Assembly: GCA_047619485.1 (NCBI GenBank)
Contig: JBLHKE010000001.1
Coordinates: 1 to 48,647 of the forward strand
Source of the DNA: JBLHKE01 sp047619485
Lineage (GTDB): Bacteria > Verrucomicrobiota > Verrucomicrobiia > Verrucomicrobiales > DEV007
Length of the DNA: 48,647 nucleotides
Direction of reading: 5' to 3'
In this document: piece by piece, positions 1-7,993 of the stretch
Layout: the number at the start of each line of letters is the position of its first letter
Numbering within the stretch: position 1 is the first letter of the stretch
Program-made: the position numbers and the translations under genes
Notes under the pieces: model-generated
Database searches by the model: none
What the model saw: only the letters and a program-made list of their open reading frames with translations
What the model was told of the DNA's origin: nothing

Positions 1-795
1 TCTGAAATCACCAACATGGTGCAGAGGATCGGTTCAGGTCATTTTGGCACCCGTCTGTCAACCGATCGCCACGACGAGTTCGGGGTGGTTGCCGGGAGTA
101 TCAACGCGATGGCCGAGTCCCTCCAGGAGCGCGACGCGCTCAAGGGTGCCCTGTCCCGCTATGTTTCGCGAGATGCGGCGCGCCGCTTGATCGAGGAAAA
201 GATGCTGCCGACGCTGCGCGGCGAGAAGCGCGATGTGACGGTGCTCATTGCAGACATCGCGAATCTTAACCTCGTCGCCGACCGGCTCCCGCCGGAGCAG
301 CTTGTCGAGCTGCTCAATGAGTACTTCGAGGCGATGGTGGAAATTATCTTCCACCACAGCGGCACGATTGACCGCCTGCTTGGCAACCGCCTGATTGCCG
401 TCTTCGGTGCGCCGATCAACGACGAGCACAAGGAGCGACACTCCATCAACGCCGCCATTGAGATGCGCCAAGAGCTGGCGCGCCTCAACCTGAAGTGGCA
501 ACTCGGCGGCGAGGAGAGCTTCCGCCTTGGGGTCGGGATCCACACCGGCCAATCGTTGCTCGGCAACATCGGCACCTGCGGCAATGTAGAATTTACTGTC
601 CTCGGTGACTCGGTCGACACCGCCACCTTGATCGGTAGTAAGAGTGAAGAATTTTCTACTGACACGCTCGTTTCTGAGACTACGGTCGAAAAGGTACGCG
701 ATGAGTTCAGCTTCGACGAGGTCGGGGATGTTCAGCCGCGTGGCCTCTCAGACTTCATCCGCCTCTACTCGGTGCGCCAACTCGCCCCAGCGTAG
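1..795 (+). CDS. HAMP plus class III nucleotidyl cyclase-like protein, 5' truncated, probably catalytically inactive
   Basis: The reading frame is open from base 1, so the start and any membrane or sensor part lie outside the window. What remains is the end of a HAMP linker (RIGSGHFGTRL, then INAMAESL) followed by a class III cyclase catalytic domain (DVTVLIADIANLN, LLNEYFEAM, IAVFGAP, GVGIHTGQ, FTVLGDSVD). The first metal-binding Asp (ADI) is present. The second, normally in the GD before the AVFGAP motif, is Asn (LGNRLIAVFG). The Lys four residues earlier is Arg, and the transition-state Asn and Arg of the usual VNTAARLE motif are Asp and Leu (VDTATLI). I infer a pseudo-cyclase acting as a regulatory or binding domain. 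The fold assignment is secure; inactivity is inferred from motifs. Confidence 0.85.
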   Translation, partial: SEITNMVQRIGSGHFGTRLSTDRHDEFGVVAGSINAMAESLQERDALKGALSRYVSRDAARRLIEEKMLPTLRGEKRDVTVLIADIANLNLVADRLPPEQLVELLNEYFEAMVEIIFHHSGTIDRLLGNRLIAVFGAPINDEHKERHSINAAIEMRQELARLNLKWQLGGEESFRLGVGIHTGQSLLGNIGTCGNVEFTVLGDSVDTATLIGSKSEEFSTDTLVSETTVEKVRDEFSFDEVGDVQPRGLSDFIRLYSVRQLAPA

Positions 796-820
796 CAGCG
801 GCCAAACCAAACAGGACTAC

Positions 821-1309
821 ATGAAACGATCGAAATTGACCATCGCGCTAGCCGTGATCGCCCTTGCTAGTTGCGACAAGCACTCTTCCGAGGAGCCCGT
901 TGCCGAACCGCAGCAAAAAGCACCTGCCAAAACTGAATCTACCTCAGAGGAGAGTCGCACCAAACCGGTGCCGCCACTCGAAGAGCCGTTTATGAAAGAC
1001 ATCGATGCCAAGCAGGCAGGTGAATTTTTCAAGCTTCAGCGGCCGTTGGTCGTGCTCGACGTGCGCACACCGGGCGAATTCGCTGCCGGCCATCTCAAGG
1101 GGGCGGTCAATCTCGATTTCAACAGTGCTGCCTTCAAAGAGGAACTCGCTGCCCTCGATCCTGAAAAAACTTACCTGATGCACTGCCAGAGCGGTGGGCG
1201 GAGCGGTAAGGCAAAAGCGGCATTCACCGAGTTGGGGTTCAAGTATCTCTACCACCTTGATGGCGGATACGCGGCATGGGAAGACGCCGGGCTACCGACA
1301 GAGAAATAG
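821..1309 (+). CDS. Rhodanese-domain lipoprotein
   Basis: A 162-residue protein. I chose the ATG at 821 because it gives a clean lipoprotein signal (MKRSKLTIALAVIALASC, lipid Cys18); a frame open further upstream only overlaps the cyclase gene. A Lys/Glu/Pro-rich linker runs to about residue 55, then a single rhodanese domain (VVLDVRTPGEF, HLKGAVNLD). The active-site loop is HCQSGGRSGKA with catalytic Cys122. Such domains carry sulfur as a persulfide or handle thiols; here it would act in the periplasm, tethered to a membrane. It starts 25 bases after the cyclase stop and may share its transcript. The substrate is unknown. Confidence 0.85.
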   Translation: MKRSKLTIALAVIALASCDKHSSEEPVAEPQQKAPAKTESTSEESRTKPVPPLEEPFMKDIDAKQAGEFFKLQRPLVVLDVRTPGEFAAGHLKGAVNLDFNSAAFKEELAALDPEKTYLMHCQSGGRSGKAKAAFTELGFKYLYHLDGGYAAWEDAGLPTEK

Positions 1310-1392
1310 TTGGATATTTTTGGTTACCAGTAACTTGTGGGAAATGTAGGTTTGTCCTGATTAAATAAGGTTAAGAGGCCTGAATTATCTTA

Positions 1393-1420
1393 TTGACTTA
1401 AAAGTTTAGCTGAGTAAAAC
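1393..1420 (+). promoter_or_regulatory. Candidate sigma-70-type promoter in the rhodanese-yicC gap
   Basis: TTGACT at 1393-1398 matches 5 of 6 bases of the -35 consensus. After a 16-base spacer, TAAAAC at 1415-1420 matches 4 of 6 of the -10. Transcription would begin near 1427, about 80 bases before a strong terminator, so the product would be a short RNA unless the terminator is read through. Sequence match only. Confidence 0.4.
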
Positions 1421-1426
1421 TGCAAC

Positions 1427-1548
1427 CGCGCCAGAGGACTACCGCTGGTTTGATGGCGCATTAGACTGATTAGATCGCCACAGTTTCTGTTGTTTTCTGT
1501 GTCCTTTTCAGAATCGGGGAGCTCGTCATGAGCTCCTCGATTTTTTTT
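1427..1548 (+). ncRNA. Candidate small RNA or attenuated yicC leader
   Basis: This 120-base stretch lies between a promoter-like site and a perfect terminator and has no convincing reading frame. It begins with a hairpin, GCGCCA at 1428-1433 pairing with TGGCGC at 1454-1459, with a smaller ACC/GGT pairing inside, and ends with the 13-bp terminator stem at 1512-1541. The arrangement fits an independent small RNA or a terminated leader controlling yicC-gmk. I could not match it to a known RNA family by eye; it lacks features I would expect of tRNA, tmRNA or SRP RNA. Confidence 0.3.
1512..1548 (+). terminator. Strong Rho-independent terminator
   Basis: Bases 1512-1524 pair with 1530-1542 in a 13-bp stem with a single G-U pair, a 5-base loop (GTCAT) and a run of eight T from 1541. 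It is about 200 bases beyond the rhodanese stop and 77 bases before the yicC start, so it ends either a long rhodanese transcript or a separate short RNA. Confidence 0.85.
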
Positions 1549-1624
1549 GCCCAGATCGATCCCGAGACAGGTGACTGCTTTGGGTTTGTCAAAATTGGTA
1601 TCCCGGGTGACTACTCACGTTCTT

Positions 1625-2500
1625 ATGAAAAGCATGACTGGATTCGGCCGCGCCGAGATCGTTCTCGGCGGCCGCAAATTTCGCGCCGAGGTCGCATCGG
1701 TAAACCGCAAGCAGACCGACATCGTCGTCAACCTGCCGCGCGACCTCGCCGAACTCGAACCGCAGGTGCGTGCGCTCGTCGGTCGTGCCGTCTCGCGCGG
1801 TCGCATTAACGTCTACCTAGCCTGCGAGGTTGCCGGCGAACAGCATGGCTCACTGCAAGTCGACCACGAGCTCGCCAAGCAATACCGCGACGCCCTCGCC
1901 GATCTCAGCAAGGAGCTCGGCACGGAGTTGAGTCTCACCGGCACTGATCTGCTGCGCGCGCCGGGCGTCCTGACCGTGGCGGACACCAGCATCGAGGTCG
2001 ATGCCGCCTGGCCCGCCATCGAGAAAGTCACGCGTAAGGCGATGACCGAACTGATCAAGATGCGGCGCGCTGAGGGCAAGCACCTGCAAGACGATCTGGG
2101 CACACGCCTCTCGGCTCTGCAGGCTGAGGTCGAGGCCGTCAAGAAACTCGCCCCTAGCGTCATCGACAGTCATCGTGCCAATTTGAAACGCCGCCTCGCT
2201 GATGGCGGGCTGGAGATCGACCTCGCCGACGAGCGCATCCTCAAAGAGATCGGCCTGTTCTCCGACCGCTCGGATATCAGCGAGGAGACCACGCGCCTCG
2301 CCAGCCATTTCAAGCAGATGGCGAAATATGTGAAGAGCAAGGAGCCCGTCGGCCGCGCCATGGACTTCCTCTCTCAGGAGATGAACCGCGAGCTCAACAC
2401 CATCGGCTCTAAGGCCAACAATGCTACCATTGCGCAGCACATCGTCAACGCCAAGACCGAGCTGGAGAAGATGCGTGAACAGGTGCAGAACGTGGAATAA
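1625..2500 (+). CDS. yicC: YicC/YloC family endoribonuclease
   Basis: A 291-residue protein. The start at 1625 gives MKSMTGFGRAE, the usual beginning of this family; the frame is open upstream to 1547 but that extension crosses the terminator region. The N-terminal YicC domain (residues 1 to about 155) and the C-terminal DUF1732 domain (EIGLFSDRSDISEE, SHFKQM, GRAMDFLSQEMNRE, NTIGSKA) are both complete. E. coli YicC is known as an endoribonuclease affecting small-RNA turnover. The gene lies 7 bases before gmk, an association common in many bacteria, so the two are probably co-transcribed. No clear Shine-Dalgarno sequence is visible. Confidence 0.92.
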   Translation: MKSMTGFGRAEIVLGGRKFRAEVASVNRKQTDIVVNLPRDLAELEPQVRALVGRAVSRGRINVYLACEVAGEQHGSLQVDHELAKQYRDALADLSKELGTELSLTGTDLLRAPGVLTVADTSIEVDAAWPAIEKVTRKAMTELIKMRRAEGKHLQDDLGTRLSALQAEVEAVKKLAPSVIDSHRANLKRRLADGGLEIDLADERILKEIGLFSDRSDISEETTRLASHFKQMAKYVKSKEPVGRAMDFLSQEMNRELNTIGSKANNATIAQHIVNAKTELEKMREQVQNVE

Positions 2501-2507
2501 TCGAACC

Positions 2508-3137
2508 ATGTCCAACTCCTCCACCCCCAGCCGCCTCGGCATCCTCTGCGTCGTCTCCGGACCATCAGGCGCCGGCAAGACCACGCTCTGTCACGCGCTG
2601 AGCGAGGCGGATCCAAACGTCGTCTACTCCGTCTCGTGTACCACCCGCAAGCCGCGCCCCGGTGAGATCGATGGCAGCGACTACCACTTTTTGAGCACCG
2701 AGAACTTCCTCGAGCGCGCTGCCGCTGGTGAGTTCCTCGAGCACGCGCCCGTGCATGATCGCCACTACGGCACGCTGCGCAGCTGGGTGACCGAGCGTTT
2801 GGAAAAAGGTCTCGACATCGTCATGGACATCGATGTCGACGGTGGCGCCCAAGTGCGTGCCAGTGACGACCCGCTGATCACCGCGGCGCGGGTCGATATC
2901 TTCGTCCGCCCGCCGGACAACGCCGAACTCGAGAACCGGCTGCGTAGCCGTGGGACCGAGAGCGAGGAGGAATTTGCGCTGCGCATGAAGAATGCGCTGG
3001 CCGAGATCGAGCACTGGCCGCGCTACCAATACCAAATCCTCAGTGGTTCGAAGGGCGAAGACTTCGCCAAGTTTCGGAGCATCATCGAGGCCGAACGCCT
3101 GCGCACCTCACGCCTGGCAGTAGGGGAGCGCGAGTGA
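2508..3137 (+). CDS. gmk: Guanylate kinase
   Basis: A 209-residue cytoplasmic enzyme phosphorylating GMP to GDP with ATP. The P-loop GPSGAGKTT is at about residues 18-26, followed by the GMP-binding segment (SVSCTTRKPRPGE, DGSDYHF) and the lid region. The start at 2508 gives a normal length for the family; the frame is open upstream only inside yicC. It follows yicC by 7 bases, and the next gene overlaps its stop codon, so three genes form one operon. All expected nucleotide-binding motifs are intact. Confidence 0.95.
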   Translation: MSNSSTPSRLGILCVVSGPSGAGKTTLCHALSEADPNVVYSVSCTTRKPRPGEIDGSDYHFLSTENFLERAAAGEFLEHAPVHDRHYGTLRSWVTERLEKGLDIVMDIDVDGGAQVRASDDPLITAARVDIFVRPPDNAELENRLRSRGTESEEEFALRMKNALAEIEHWPRYQYQILSGSKGEDFAKFRSIIEAERLRTSRLAVGERE

Positions 3138-3910
3138 TCCTGGGCAGCGGGTTGGACAGGCGGCGACGCCTCTGGATCGCGGCTACCTGCCTCGTCGTGG
3201 TGGTGATCGGGCTCGCCTCGCGCAGCCGCGTGATCCCGATGCCTGCATTTTTCGTCAAGTACGCCGGGGATACCCTGTGGGCGGTGCTCGTGTTTTTGCT
3301 GCTGGCCTTCCTCAGACCCCGGTTCGACGTGCTGCGGCTCGCTGGTGGCGCTCTCGTCATCGCTTTCGGGGTAGAACTCCTACAACTCTACCAGGCGCCG
3401 TGGCTCAACTCGATCCGCGATACCTTGCCGGGGCGTCTCGTCCTCGGGCAGGGCTTCCTGTTCTCGGACCTCATCTTGTACATGGTTGGCATCGGCTCCG
3501 CTGCCATCCTTTACCAGTGGATGACCGAGAAGACCTTTGCTCGCGCCAGCGTGATCTGCGCTGTGGGGTTCGCCCTCTTCATGATCATTGTCGTGATCGC
3601 GTGCAACGTCGGACATGGACAGCAGCTGTTCAGCATGATGGACCAGGTCCCCGGGAGGGACAAGACTGGCCACTTCGTGCTGATGGGGATGCTCTCGTTC
3701 CTGCTGGTGATCATGCTCGTCCCGAGGATGAAATCGGATCGGCCGAAAGCGGCGCTGATCGTCATGGCCGTGGTGGCACTGGTGATCACCTTAGAGGAAG
3801 GTTCACAGTACTTCATCAGCTCACGCACCTTCTCCCTCGCAGACCTGGGCTGCAGCCTAGCCGGTGTGATCGCTTTCGGGGCGATCGCTTACGTGTTCGT
3901 CAGGAAATAG
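3134..3910 (+). CDS. Membrane protein joining DUF2809-like and VanZ-like halves
   Basis: A 258-residue multi-spanning membrane protein. The GTG start at 3134 overlaps the gmk stop (GTGA), indicating coupled translation. The first half (about residues 12-135) has the DUF2809 pattern: KYAGDTLWA, GVELLQLYQAPWL, LGQGFLFSDL. The second half (about 140-258) has the VanZ-like pattern: GRDKTGHFVLMGML, then EEGSQYFISSRTFSLADL. The halves share a repeated logic of an acidic/Gln motif (VELLQLYQ; LEEGSQYF) followed by a Ser/Asp motif, suggesting related domains. VanZ itself confers low-level teicoplanin resistance; the role here is unknown. It ends one base before a convergent gene. Confidence 0.75.
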   Translation: MILGSGLDRRRRLWIAATCLVVVVIGLASRSRVIPMPAFFVKYAGDTLWAVLVFLLLAFLRPRFDVLRLAGGALVIAFGVELLQLYQAPWLNSIRDTLPGRLVLGQGFLFSDLILYMVGIGSAAILYQWMTEKTFARASVICAVGFALFMIIVVIACNVGHGQQLFSMMDQVPGRDKTGHFVLMGMLSFLLVIMLVPRMKSDRPKAALIVMAVVALVITLEEGSQYFISSRTFSLADLGCSLAGVIAFGAIAYVFVRK

Positions 3911-3911
3911 C

Positions 3912-4616
3912 CTACCACTTCGCGTCCGGCGCGAGCAGCTTGGCCTCGTCTAGTGGGATTGGCAGGAGCAAGAACTTGCTGCTGTAGCGGCCGCGGTTGT
4001 GTTGCTGGCAGCAGGTGTAGCAGGAGGAGTGGCGCGCGAGCTTCTTGACGCGTGGCACGACCACCCCGCAGCTGCGGCACTGGTAGGCGAGCTTGCGCTT
4101 CATGCGGCGGCGCTCGATCGGCAGGTCGTGGCAGCGTTTCTCGCCCGGGATGCCAAGGTCAGCACAGGCCTGCTGCCACTGGCGACCGTGGGCCTGGATG
4201 CGGCGGTTGCCGACGCGGAATTGTGCCACCAGGTGGGCCAGCTCGTGGCGCATCGTGCGATCCGGCTCCTCGGGCTGGAACTCGCGCAGCTTCGGGTTGA
4301 GGTCGATGGTCGCGTCGTTGTAGTGCGCGAGGCCCGCTGTGGTGGTGAGCCGCGAGTGCCAGAAGACGCGCACATGCTTGCCCAGCTCTTCCAAGCCTAA
4401 CATTGCCACCAATTCGCGGCACTGCTGGGTGAGCACGACGTCCAGCACCCGCCCGCGGATCACTGGGAAGGATTGTTTGGCGGCGGGCTTCTGGCTGGGC
4501 TGGTGGGCTCCTCTGGGGGCGTGGGTCGGGCTGTCCGTCTCGGGCTTCTTCTCTGGAGTGGCCGTCTTTAACAGCTTCGCAAAGTCGAAAAACAGCTGCT
4601 TTCGGGCGTCTGGCAT
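3912..4616 (-). CDS. SprT-like zinc metalloprotease-fold protein
   Basis: A 234-residue protein with a Pro/Lys-rich N-terminal 45 residues, then a SprT-like domain. The zinc motif HELAH is at residues 124-128 with the third ligand likely His143 (QAHGRQW). A C-terminal zinc ribbon follows with Cys180, Cys183, Cys199 and Cys202. The family relates to the Spartan DNA-protein crosslink protease; bacterial SprT function is poorly known. It lies 54 bases downstream of cysE on the same strand and may be transcribed with it. It converges with the VanZ-like gene with one base between stops. Confidence 0.85.
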   Translation of the reverse strand: MPDARKQLFFDFAKLLKTATPEKKPETDSPTHAPRGAHQPSQKPAAKQSFPVIRGRVLDVVLTQQCRELVAMLGLEELGKHVRVFWHSRLTTTAGLAHYNDATIDLNPKLREFQPEEPDRTMRHELAHLVAQFRVGNRRIQAHGRQWQQACADLGIPGEKRCHDLPIERRRMKRKLAYQCRSCGVVVPRVKKLARHSSCYTCCQQHNRGRYSSKFLLLPIPLDEAKLLAPDAKW

Positions 4617-4670
4617 GTGCTTTCGGTTGGCGTTGGCGATGTTGGTTTCATCAAATCTCTTCCTGGGTAT

Positions 4671-5612
4671 TCAGCGGCTGGCGGCCTGCGCCTTGCTCTC
4701 CTGATCATTGCGGAACGCTGCCTTGTTGAGCAACTTCGACTGGTCGAAGCCCTCGATCGCCAACAGGCTGTCGGGTGGGATGCTCTCCATGAGGAAGACG
4801 TTCGCACCGACGGTGCTGCGTGCCCCAATCACTGTGGCGCCGCCAAGGATGGTGGCGTTCGGGTAGATGATCGCGCCGTCCTCGACGCTGGGGTGACGTT
4901 TGTGCTCGGTGCCTTTCACGAGGTTGCCCTCCTCGTCTTTCTGGAAGCTGCGCGCGCCGAGTGTGACTCCGTGGTAGAGCTTCACATGATCGCCGATGAT
5001 GCAGGTCTCGCCGACCACGACGCCGGTGCCGTGGTCGATGAAGAAGTGGCTGCCGATCTGAGCTCCCGGGTGGATGTCGATGCCGGTCTTCTCGTGCGCC
5101 CACTCGGTCATCATGCGCGGGATCAGCGGCAGGTCTTCGCGGTAGAGAACGTGCGCCATGCGCTGGATGGCGATCGCCTCGATGCACGGGTAGGAGAGGA
5201 TGATCTCCTCGAAACTGCGCGCGGCCGGATCGCCCTCGTAGGCGGCCTCGACGTCGGTTCTGAGGAGCCGCCGCACGGTCGGCAGCTCGCGCAAGAACGC
5301 ACACACGACCCGCTCTGCCTCCTCGGAGTGATCCTGCGCGTCCTGGGCGCGCAGTTTCAAGCTGCGGGCGACCTCGTGCTTCAGTTGCGACACGACTTTG
5401 GCGACGCGCTCGGTGGTGAGCAACTCGAGCTCCTCGGAACGCACCGCCTCGGAATCGAGGAAGCCGGGGAAAGCGAGTTGCAACAAGTCCTGGCACGCCA
5501 GTTCGATGGCGCGTTTCGACGGCAGGTTCGAGCAGTCGATGTGGTTGATCCCCCCGACATCGCAGTAAGAAGCCATCAGGCTGGCGACGATGTCTTTTAT
5601 TTCACAATCCAT
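4671..5612 (-). CDS. cysE: Serine O-acetyltransferase
   Basis: A 313-residue cytoplasmic enzyme making O-acetylserine from serine and acetyl-CoA, the first step of cysteine synthesis. The long N-terminal helical part (1-165) resembles the EpsC-type subgroup. The left-handed beta-helix follows with the catalytic histidine motifs DIHPGAQIG (His181) and FIDHGTGVV (His194), then GVTLGA. The C-terminus ends in a charged tail lacking the hydrophobic Ile end of some feedback-regulated forms. It is the first gene of a short minus-strand unit with the SprT-like gene. Assignment is firm; the exact subtype is an inference. Confidence 0.93.
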   Translation of the reverse strand: MDCEIKDIVASLMASYCDVGGINHIDCSNLPSKRAIELACQDLLQLAFPGFLDSEAVRSEELELLTTERVAKVVSQLKHEVARSLKLRAQDAQDHSEEAERVVCAFLRELPTVRRLLRTDVEAAYEGDPAARSFEEIILSYPCIEAIAIQRMAHVLYREDLPLIPRMMTEWAHEKTGIDIHPGAQIGSHFFIDHGTGVVVGETCIIGDHVKLYHGVTLGARSFQKDEEGNLVKGTEHKRHPSVEDGAIIYPNATILGGATVIGARSTVGANVFLMESIPPDSLLAIEGFDQSKLLNKAAFRNDQESKAQAASR

Positions 5613-5767
5613 GCAGTTCTGAAAATTCGGTATCGCGCTTAGGTCGAGCCGTAATTTTCACTATGTCGAGAAGTTTTGGGGTGCCAAACGATTTCTGGAA
5701 TCAGTGGAGTGGTGGCGCGGCATGTATTTTGAATAGAGGAGACGTTGTCGTGGTCTAATCTATCCGT

Positions 5768-6913
5768 ATGGAAACCCGCTCGGTGTGCTCGATTTTGTTT
5801 TTGTTGCTAGTTTGGATACCGATCTTGGTCGGTCGAGATCTGCCGAGTGCAGAAGTCTTGGAGGATCGCCTAGCCAAGATTCTCGCTGATGCTGAGGTCG
5901 AGCAGAGGGCGGCACTACAGACTCTGGATGATCAATTCCTGCGCCGGCTGGAGGTGCTGCGGGCGGGGTTCGAAAAGACCGGCGATGAGAATGCGGTCAA
6001 TGCTGTAAGGTTGATGCAGAAGGCAATCGCTGGCGATGCACCGGCAGCTCCAGGCGGAACCTGGCCGGCGGGCGTGGAGGAGGCGCAGAGAATCTACGAT
6101 GAGACGAGGACGAGTCTGATACGCTCGGGCGAACACAAGGCGCTGGTGCTCCGTGGCGCGCTGGTCAGAAGGCTGGAGATTATCGGGGCTGAGTTCACGG
6201 CGAAGGGCGAAGTCCAGCAAGCTTGGAGGGTGCAGCGGCGGATCCAATTGTATGCCCTGAATGACGAGGAGCTGAACGCAGCTGGAATCGGGAGGGTGAA
6301 GTTTTTCGGCGCGGAAGTCGATGTGGCCCGCGTGGTGTTCATCGTCGATTTCTCGGGTTCGATGAGTCAGGGCCTCCGCTTGCCGATGTTGAAAAAGGAA
6401 CTCGATCAGGCATTGCGGACGCTGCCGCCGCGCGTGTCTTACAATGTGATCTACTACTCGCACCGCCCATGGCTTAGTGGCGAAAATGTCGGCAGTGCCC
6501 CGTTCCGGGATGCGTCGGATGATCGGGATCGCCTCCCCTGGCGGGTGGCCAACGCAGCGAATGTGAAACAGAGCCGGGAGCAACTCGCCAACATGCAAAT
6601 CGGTGGTGCGACCAACTGGATTCCGCCACTGCGCCTCGCGCTCGCGATGGCGCCCGTTCCAGAAGCGATCTGCCTCATCACCGACGGCGAAGCGTCAGAC
6701 GCGGAGGAACTCTTGCTCGAGCTGGGCACGCTCAACCCAGACCAGGTGCCGATCCACACCTGCGCCATGGAAGTCGGCGGACCTGTTTTTAAATTGATCA
6801 TCAAGCTTGCCGAAAAGACCGGGGGCAAATTTTCGATCGTACACGGAGGGGTGCTCCACGTCGGCGAGAAGGCACGACGGTTCACGGGCGAAGAGTTCGC
6901 GCCGGAGAAGTGA
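5768..6913 (+). CDS. Exported von Willebrand factor A domain protein
   Basis: A 381-residue protein with an N-terminal signal peptide or anchor (hydrophobic residues 8-22). A coiled-coil-prone region rich in Glu, Arg and Leu covers about 28-165. The VWA domain begins near 187 with a complete metal site: DFSGS (Asp194, Ser196, Ser198), Thr282 (GGATNW) and Asp306 (LITDGE). VWA domains bind partner proteins through a metal ion; this one would face the periplasm. No catalytic partner is adjacent, so its ligand is unknown. The bases 5613-5767 between it and cysE must hold divergent promoters; I see no strong match to consensus there. Confidence 0.82.
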   Translation: METRSVCSILFLLLVWIPILVGRDLPSAEVLEDRLAKILADAEVEQRAALQTLDDQFLRRLEVLRAGFEKTGDENAVNAVRLMQKAIAGDAPAAPGGTWPAGVEEAQRIYDETRTSLIRSGEHKALVLRGALVRRLEIIGAEFTAKGEVQQAWRVQRRIQLYALNDEELNAAGIGRVKFFGAEVDVARVVFIVDFSGSMSQGLRLPMLKKELDQALRTLPPRVSYNVIYYSHRPWLSGENVGSAPFRDASDDRDRLPWRVANAANVKQSREQLANMQIGGATNWIPPLRLALAMAPVPEAICLITDGEASDAEELLLELGTLNPDQVPIHTCAMEVGGPVFKLIIKLAEKTGGKFSIVHGGVLHVGEKARRFTGEEFAPEK

Positions 6914-6978
6914 GGGGACAGACCAACCCGCAGGCGAGCTAGGGATTGTCTTGGCCAAGCGAGCAGCTAGTCCCTTGC

Positions 6979-7878
6979 ATGGAGCTCTTCTACCTGATTT
7001 CGATCCTCGTTGCGCCTGGCCTCCTCATGGCAGTGCCCGCCGTATCTCAGGGGCGCGGCTTTCTGGGCTATCTCCACGCGGCCGTGGTTGCCACGATGGG
7101 CATCACTTTCCCGCTGTTCACCTTTGTGATGAGCTCGCTCCTGCTCCCGGATTGGAAAGGGGATTCCGCGTTCGGCTGGCTCGGTTGTTTCCACGCCGGA
7201 AAGATTGCCTTGCTGCCGCTGGTGCTGTGGGCATGTGTTGCATTCTACGCGCTGGCCGTTCTCAAAACCCCGAACCGGACGCAGCCTTGGATCGTCTTGG
7301 GGATCGTCACCGGAGCGACCATTGCTAGCCTATGTACGATGATCGGTGCCCTGATCCATCTAGGAGGTGGCCTTGGGCTGGGTTTCTTCTTATTTGTTCC
7401 CCTCTACCTGTCACAATGGCTCATTTGGCTGTCAATCAACCTAGTGCGCGAGGCGAGGATTTCCCCGTGCACCTACCTCATCAATCTAGCCGCCTCGTCT
7501 CCGTTCTGGTTGGTCACCGTCTACTGGACGCGCGATGCTTACGAGAAATTACCCGACCAAGCACCTCAGAACTGCTTCGTTGTGACCGCCGCCTCGCGTG
7601 GCACACCTTGGTTGGTAGGGCCGATGGAGGAGGTCGAACGCTCTGGTGGAATCCGCCAGGTGAACCAGCAACTGGTTCGGTTCTGGCGCCTCGAGGAGTG
7701 CTGGTCCGCCCGATCGCCGGGCAGCCACCACTGTTTTCGGGCCATCTACAATCGCATCGGCCCACGGTTGGCCGCTCGGATTAGACACCCGCAGGCAGCC
7801 GATCTGGCCTATTTGATGTTGAAGCCGCTCGAGTGGCTCGCTGCGATGGCCACGTGGTCAGCACGGCGGAACCGGTGA
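6979..7878 (+). CDS. Multi-spanning membrane protein with a C-terminal CFI-box-like domain
   Basis: A 299-residue protein. The ATG at 6979 gives MELFYLISIL at the start of the first membrane segment; a TTG 33 bases upstream is possible but less likely. About five or six hydrophobic segments occupy residues 3-185. The soluble tail from Cys199 begins NCFVVTAASRG and continues with an RFWRLE segment and IYNRIGPRLAARI, a pattern close to the CFI-box C-terminal domains (CFIATAAYG, then Leu/Arg-rich, then Tyr and Pro-Leu-Ala). Its function is unknown. A GGGGACAG motif lies just upstream at 6914-6921. Confidence 0.65.
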   Translation: MELFYLISILVAPGLLMAVPAVSQGRGFLGYLHAAVVATMGITFPLFTFVMSSLLLPDWKGDSAFGWLGCFHAGKIALLPLVLWACVAFYALAVLKTPNRTQPWIVLGIVTGATIASLCTMIGALIHLGGGLGLGFFLFVPLYLSQWLIWLSINLVREARISPCTYLINLAASSPFWLVTVYWTRDAYEKLPDQAPQNCFVVTAASRGTPWLVGPMEEVERSGGIRQVNQQLVRFWRLEECWSARSPGSHHCFRAIYNRIGPRLAARIRHPQAADLAYLMLKPLEWLAAMATWSARRNR

Positions 7879-7944
7879 GGCCTCCAGGTCAAAAATCTGC
7901 GTCAATTTGCGATTTAAACCCAAAGCATCGCGGTGAGCCCAGCG

Positions 7945-7973
7945 TTGACAGTCCCGCGCGATGCCGCTTTAGT
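7945..7973 (+). promoter_or_regulatory. Sigma-70-type promoter of the lipoprotein gene
   Basis: A perfect TTGACA at 7945-7950, a 17-base spacer and TTTAGT at 7968-7973 (4 of 6 matches to TATAAT). Transcription would start near 7980, leaving a leader of about 14 bases before the ATG at 7994. This is one of the best promoter matches in the window. Confidence 0.55.
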
Positions 7974-7993
7974 CTTCCGAACTGCCAACAAAG

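Noticed and set aside
4617..5642. Long plus-strand open frame opposite cysE
   Set aside because: It is antisense to an unmistakable serine acetyltransferase and its product has no protein-like motif; high GC content keeps opposite frames open.
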